This document shows positions 5,365 through 7,308 of a stretch of DNA of 7,308 nt, in pieces. Origin of the DNA: Caldilineales bacterium (GTDB taxonomy: Bacteria; Chloroflexota; Anaerolineae; JAAEKA01). Under the pieces are notes generated by a model, which was not told where the DNA came from, made no database searches, and was given only the letters and a program-made list of their open reading frames with translations. Each line of letters opens with the position of its first letter. Position 1 is the stretch's first letter. The stretch lies in contig JAJTXO010000179.1 of the NCBI GenBank assembly GCA_021463315.1, forward strand, positions 1 through 7,308, written 5' to 3'. The position numbers and the translations under genes were made by a program.

Positions 5365-7308
5365 ATGGACCACAATCGAGCTTTCCGCACTGCGTTTTTG
5401 GCTGGATGTGTTGTGCTGATTTTTGCCAGTCTCCGCCTGGTGTTGACGGCCGATGCCAACGCGGATGCGGCGCTGCGCCAGCCGCCGCCGACCAACACGC
5501 CCGCTTTTCGCATCTACTTCCCCGTGGCGCAGCGGCTTTATCTGCCGCCGGCAGCCTGTGTGCCGCCGCCCCCATCGATGGCGGCCTGGTGGCCGTTGGA
5601 CGAGACCAGCGGCGTGGTCGCGGCCGACATCGCCGGCGTCCCCACGAACGGCGTCCACGTCAACGGGCCCACGCCAACGTCGGGCATGGTGGCGGGCGGG
5701 CTGGGCTTCGACGGCGTGAACGACTATGTGCAGGTGGCCGACCATCCCTCGCTCAACTTCGGCCAGGGGGACCTTTCCATCGACGCCTGGATCAAGACCA
5801 GCGCGGCCGCGGGCGTTCAGCTCTTGGTGGACAAGCGCGTGGAAGGGGCTACCGTCCAAGGCTATTCGTTCTATCTGGGCAACGGCATGCTGGGCTTTCA
5901 GTTGGCTCAGGGCGCTGGCTCGCCGATCTGTTCCGGCGCGCCCTCGGCGTCATGCACCAACTATGGTTCGGGCGTCTTCGTGGCCAACGGCCAGTGGCGT
6001 CATGTGGCCGTCACGGTCGATCGCAGCAGCCCCACCGGCGGCCGCTTCTACGTGGACGGGGTGCATGTGGCCACCTTCAACCCCACCATCCGGCCTGGAT
6101 CGCTGAGCAACGCGGCGCCGCTGCGCATGGGCAGCCGCTCGTCGTCGGTCACCGGGCTCTATCGGGGCGTCCTGGATGAGGTGGAGCTCTTCCCGCGCGT
6201 GCTGACGCCGGCGGAGGTGAGGGCGATCTATCTGGCCGGCAGCGCGGGCAAGTGCAAGCGGACGCCCACCCCCACCCCGACGCCGACGGTGACGCATACG
6301 CCGACGTCCACGCCGACGGCCACTGCCACGCCCACCCGCACTCCCACGGCCACGCCGCGGCCCTGGTATTCGATCATCGTCATCAAGATCAACCTGGTGG
6401 GCATGGTCCCGCTGCCCGGCTGGAAGATGGATCTTTTCGCCGGGCCGGCCTGTCAGGGCGCGCCGCTGGCGACCCAGTTCACCGACGAGACCGGCATGAC
6501 CGATTTCCTGGACCTGATGCCGGGCGTCTATTCGGTGCGCGAGGAGACGCGTCCCAACTCCCAGCCGCAGACTCCCACCTGTCAGTCGATCACGCTGGGC
6601 GAAAACAGGCAGGCTTCTGTGGTCTTCGAGGCGCCGGACTTTCCGCCCGGCGGGCTGGATGAGTTCCCGGCGGGCGCGCTCTTTAGCCTGGACCTGCCAA
6701 GCGCGGGTCAGGCGCATGTGACGCTCAACGGGCCGGCGCGCATGCAGCGCGGCGACCCGCACGACTCGGATGGCGATGGCCGCATGGAGATCGAAACCGA
6801 GCTCCTGGCCATGAACCTGACCGGCATTTCGCCTCTCGGTCCGCTGATGGTGCGGGAAAGCCCCAGCCGGCCCTCTCATGGCCGCATCGTTCAGCAGTCC
6901 CCCGGCGTTGACTTCGCGGCCGACAGCTTCTTCGATGTGTTCTTCGACATCTCGTGGGATGATGGGGTGAGCTGGCTGCCTGTGTCACAGCCGGTGCATA
7001 TCGCGACCGCCATTCAGGCTATTCCCCCCATCCTGGCCCACTATCAATCGCCGCCAACGCTGGCGGTGCCCATCCCTGGCCCAGGTGGCCAGGTAGCCGC
7101 AACGCTGCGCCATTTCCTTTTCGTGCCGTTGCCGTGGCGCGAAAGGGTGATCATCTTCGTCAACCACATTCCGCCCACGCCTACGCCTACGCCGACGCGC
7201 ACGCCCATCACCCCTCCAACGCACACCTGGACGCCGACGCCGACGCGCACGCCCATCACCCCTCCAACGCACACCTGGACGCCGACGCCGACGCGCACCA
7301 CTCTTCCA
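5365..7308 (+). CDS. Exported multidomain surface protein, LamG-like and SpaA-like domains (3' end outside window)
   Basis: The frame is open for 648 codons and has no stop at the window edge, so the C terminus is missing. Residues 1-33 look like a signal peptide or anchor (hydrophobic 10-28; possible cleavage in ADANADA). Residues 74-292 resemble the LamG_3/concanavalin-A-like fold: AAWWPLDETSG, GLGFDGVNDYVQV, LSIDAWIKTS, WRHVAVTVDR, FYVDGVHVATF and GVLDEVELFPRVLTPAEVRAIY. Such domains commonly bind glycans or act as structural modules. A Pro-Thr linker (300-332) leads to a SpaA/SdrB-like beta-sandwich (about 334-422: LPGWKMDLFAG, TDETGMTDFLDLMPGVYSVREE) with C363 and C406 as a possible disulfide. 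Residues about 425-590 form a further domain with a DSDGDG calcium-loop-like motif (467-472) and SFFDVFFDISWDDG; I know no name for it. A second Pro-Thr repeat region starts at about 603. No catalytic motif is visible. It is probably a secreted adhesion or cell-envelope protein, possibly glycosylated on the linkers. It is divergent from the STAND regulator. Confidence 0.88.
   Translation, partial: MDHNRAFRTAFLAGCVVLIFASLRLVLTADANADAALRQPPPTNTPAFRIYFPVAQRLYLPPAACVPPPPSMAAWWPLDETSGVVAADIAGVPTNGVHVNGPTPTSGMVAGGLGFDGVNDYVQVADHPSLNFGQGDLSIDAWIKTSAAAGVQLLVDKRVEGATVQGYSFYLGNGMLGFQLAQGAGSPICSGAPSASCTNYGSGVFVANGQWRHVAVTVDRSSPTGGRFYVDGVHVATFNPTIRPGSLSNAAPLRMGSRSSSVTGLYRGVLDEVELFPRVLTPAEVRAIYLAGSAGKCKRTPTPTPTPTVTHTPTSTPTATATPTRTPTATPRPWYSIIVIKINLVGMVPLPGWKMDLFAGPACQGAPLATQFTDETGMTDFLDLMPGVYSVREETRPNSQPQTPTCQSITLGENRQASVVFEAPDFPPGGLDEFPAGALFSLDLPSAGQAHVTLNGPARMQRGDPHDSDGDGRMEIETELLAMNLTGISPLGPLMVRESPSRPSHGRIVQQSPGVDFAADSFFDVFFDISWDDGVSWLPVSQPVHIATAIQAIPPILAHYQSPPTLAVPIPGPGGQVAATLRHFLFVPLPWRERVIIFVNHIPPTPTPTPTRTPITPPTHTWTPTPTRTPITPPTHTWTPTPTRTTLP
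6262..6360 (+). repeat. Pro-Thr linker-coding low-complexity repeat
   Basis: About 33 codons of alternating ACG/ACC and CCG/CCC (a degenerate hexamer) encode a Pro-Thr linker with occasional Val, His, Ser, Ala and Arg. It separates the LamG-like domain from the SpaA-like domain. The codons vary, so it is older or more diverged than the repeat at the window end. Such linkers are extended and are often O-glycosylated in exported proteins. Confidence 0.85.
7183..7298 (+). repeat. 48-bp in-frame tandem repeat (TPTPTRTPITPPTHTW), reaching the window edge
   Basis: Copy 1 (7183-7230) and copy 2 (7231-7278) differ at one silent base (CCT versus CCG). A third copy begins at 7279 and matches for 20 bases before diverging (cactcttcca). 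The unit encodes 16 residues and keeps the reading frame. Near-identity at the DNA level, despite free choice of synonymous codons, points to recent duplication or slippage. The copy number may be misassembled or may vary between strains. Confidence 0.9.

Noticed and set aside
5365..5409. Lipobox-like LAGC at residues 12-15 of the surface protein
   Set aside because: The hydrophobic stretch mostly follows the cysteine and the preceding part is too short and charged for a lipoprotein signal; an ordinary signal segment fits better.
7183..7308. CRISPR-like array at the window end
   Set aside because: The repeats are contiguous with no spacers, stay in frame and encode a Pro-Thr stalk.

Overview
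The window is GC-rich bacterial DNA, most likely from a member of the Chloroflexota (Anaerolineae/Caldilineae-like). This assignment is an inference. It rests on the exported protein with long Pro-Thr linkers, the large XRE-STAND-TPR regulator, and short intergenic arrays of a TTACGCA heptamer, a combination I associate with that phylum. No rRNA, tRNA, CRISPR array, transposase or integrase was seen.

Layout: (a) 1-152 holds two copies of a 15-bp palindrome and a strong 11-bp hairpin, lying downstream of the first gene. (b) 153-833 (-) is the beta subunit of a two-subunit iron-sulfur L-serine dehydratase (sdaAB). No alpha subunit is visible. (c) 844-977 is a heptamer-repeat island, and the last codons of the next gene run into it. 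(d) 974-1441 (-) is a small four-helix membrane protein of unknown function. (e) 1442-1716 is a divergent promoter region. (f) 1717-2412 (+) is a Crp/Fnr-family regulator whose likely start is well inside the longest open frame. It keeps the three DNA-contacting residues of E. coli CRP but not the cAMP-contacting ones, and a CRP-spaced dyad sits in its own promoter region. (g) 2413-2567 is a short convergent gap in which I see no gene and no convincing terminator. (h) 2568-5015 (-) is an 815-residue regulator with an XRE helix-turn-helix, a STAND (NB-ARC-type) NTPase and five regular 40-residue TPR units. It carries an unusual cysteine-rich insert. (i) 5016-5364 is the second divergent region. 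It holds a near-consensus sigma70 promoter (TTGACA-N17-TAAAAT) reading into the regulator, three small dyads, and a structured GC-rich leader for the gene to the right. (j) 5365-7308 (+) is an exported multidomain protein (signal segment, LamG-like domain, Pro-Thr linker, SpaA/SdrB-like domain, a further domain with a DxDxDG loop, and a second Pro-Thr region). It is still open at the window edge, inside a 48-bp tandem repeat.

The genes do not form one obvious pathway. The most suggestive pairing is the STAND regulator with the divergent surface protein, which share 349 bp of intergenic DNA containing several dyads. Regulation of the surface protein by the STAND protein is a hypothesis, not something the sequence proves. 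I found no clearly new defence or mobile system. The least ordinary items are the cysteine insert in the STAND regulator, the promoter/dyad arrangement between the two large genes, the heptamer and palindrome repeats, and the growing Pro-Thr repeat.
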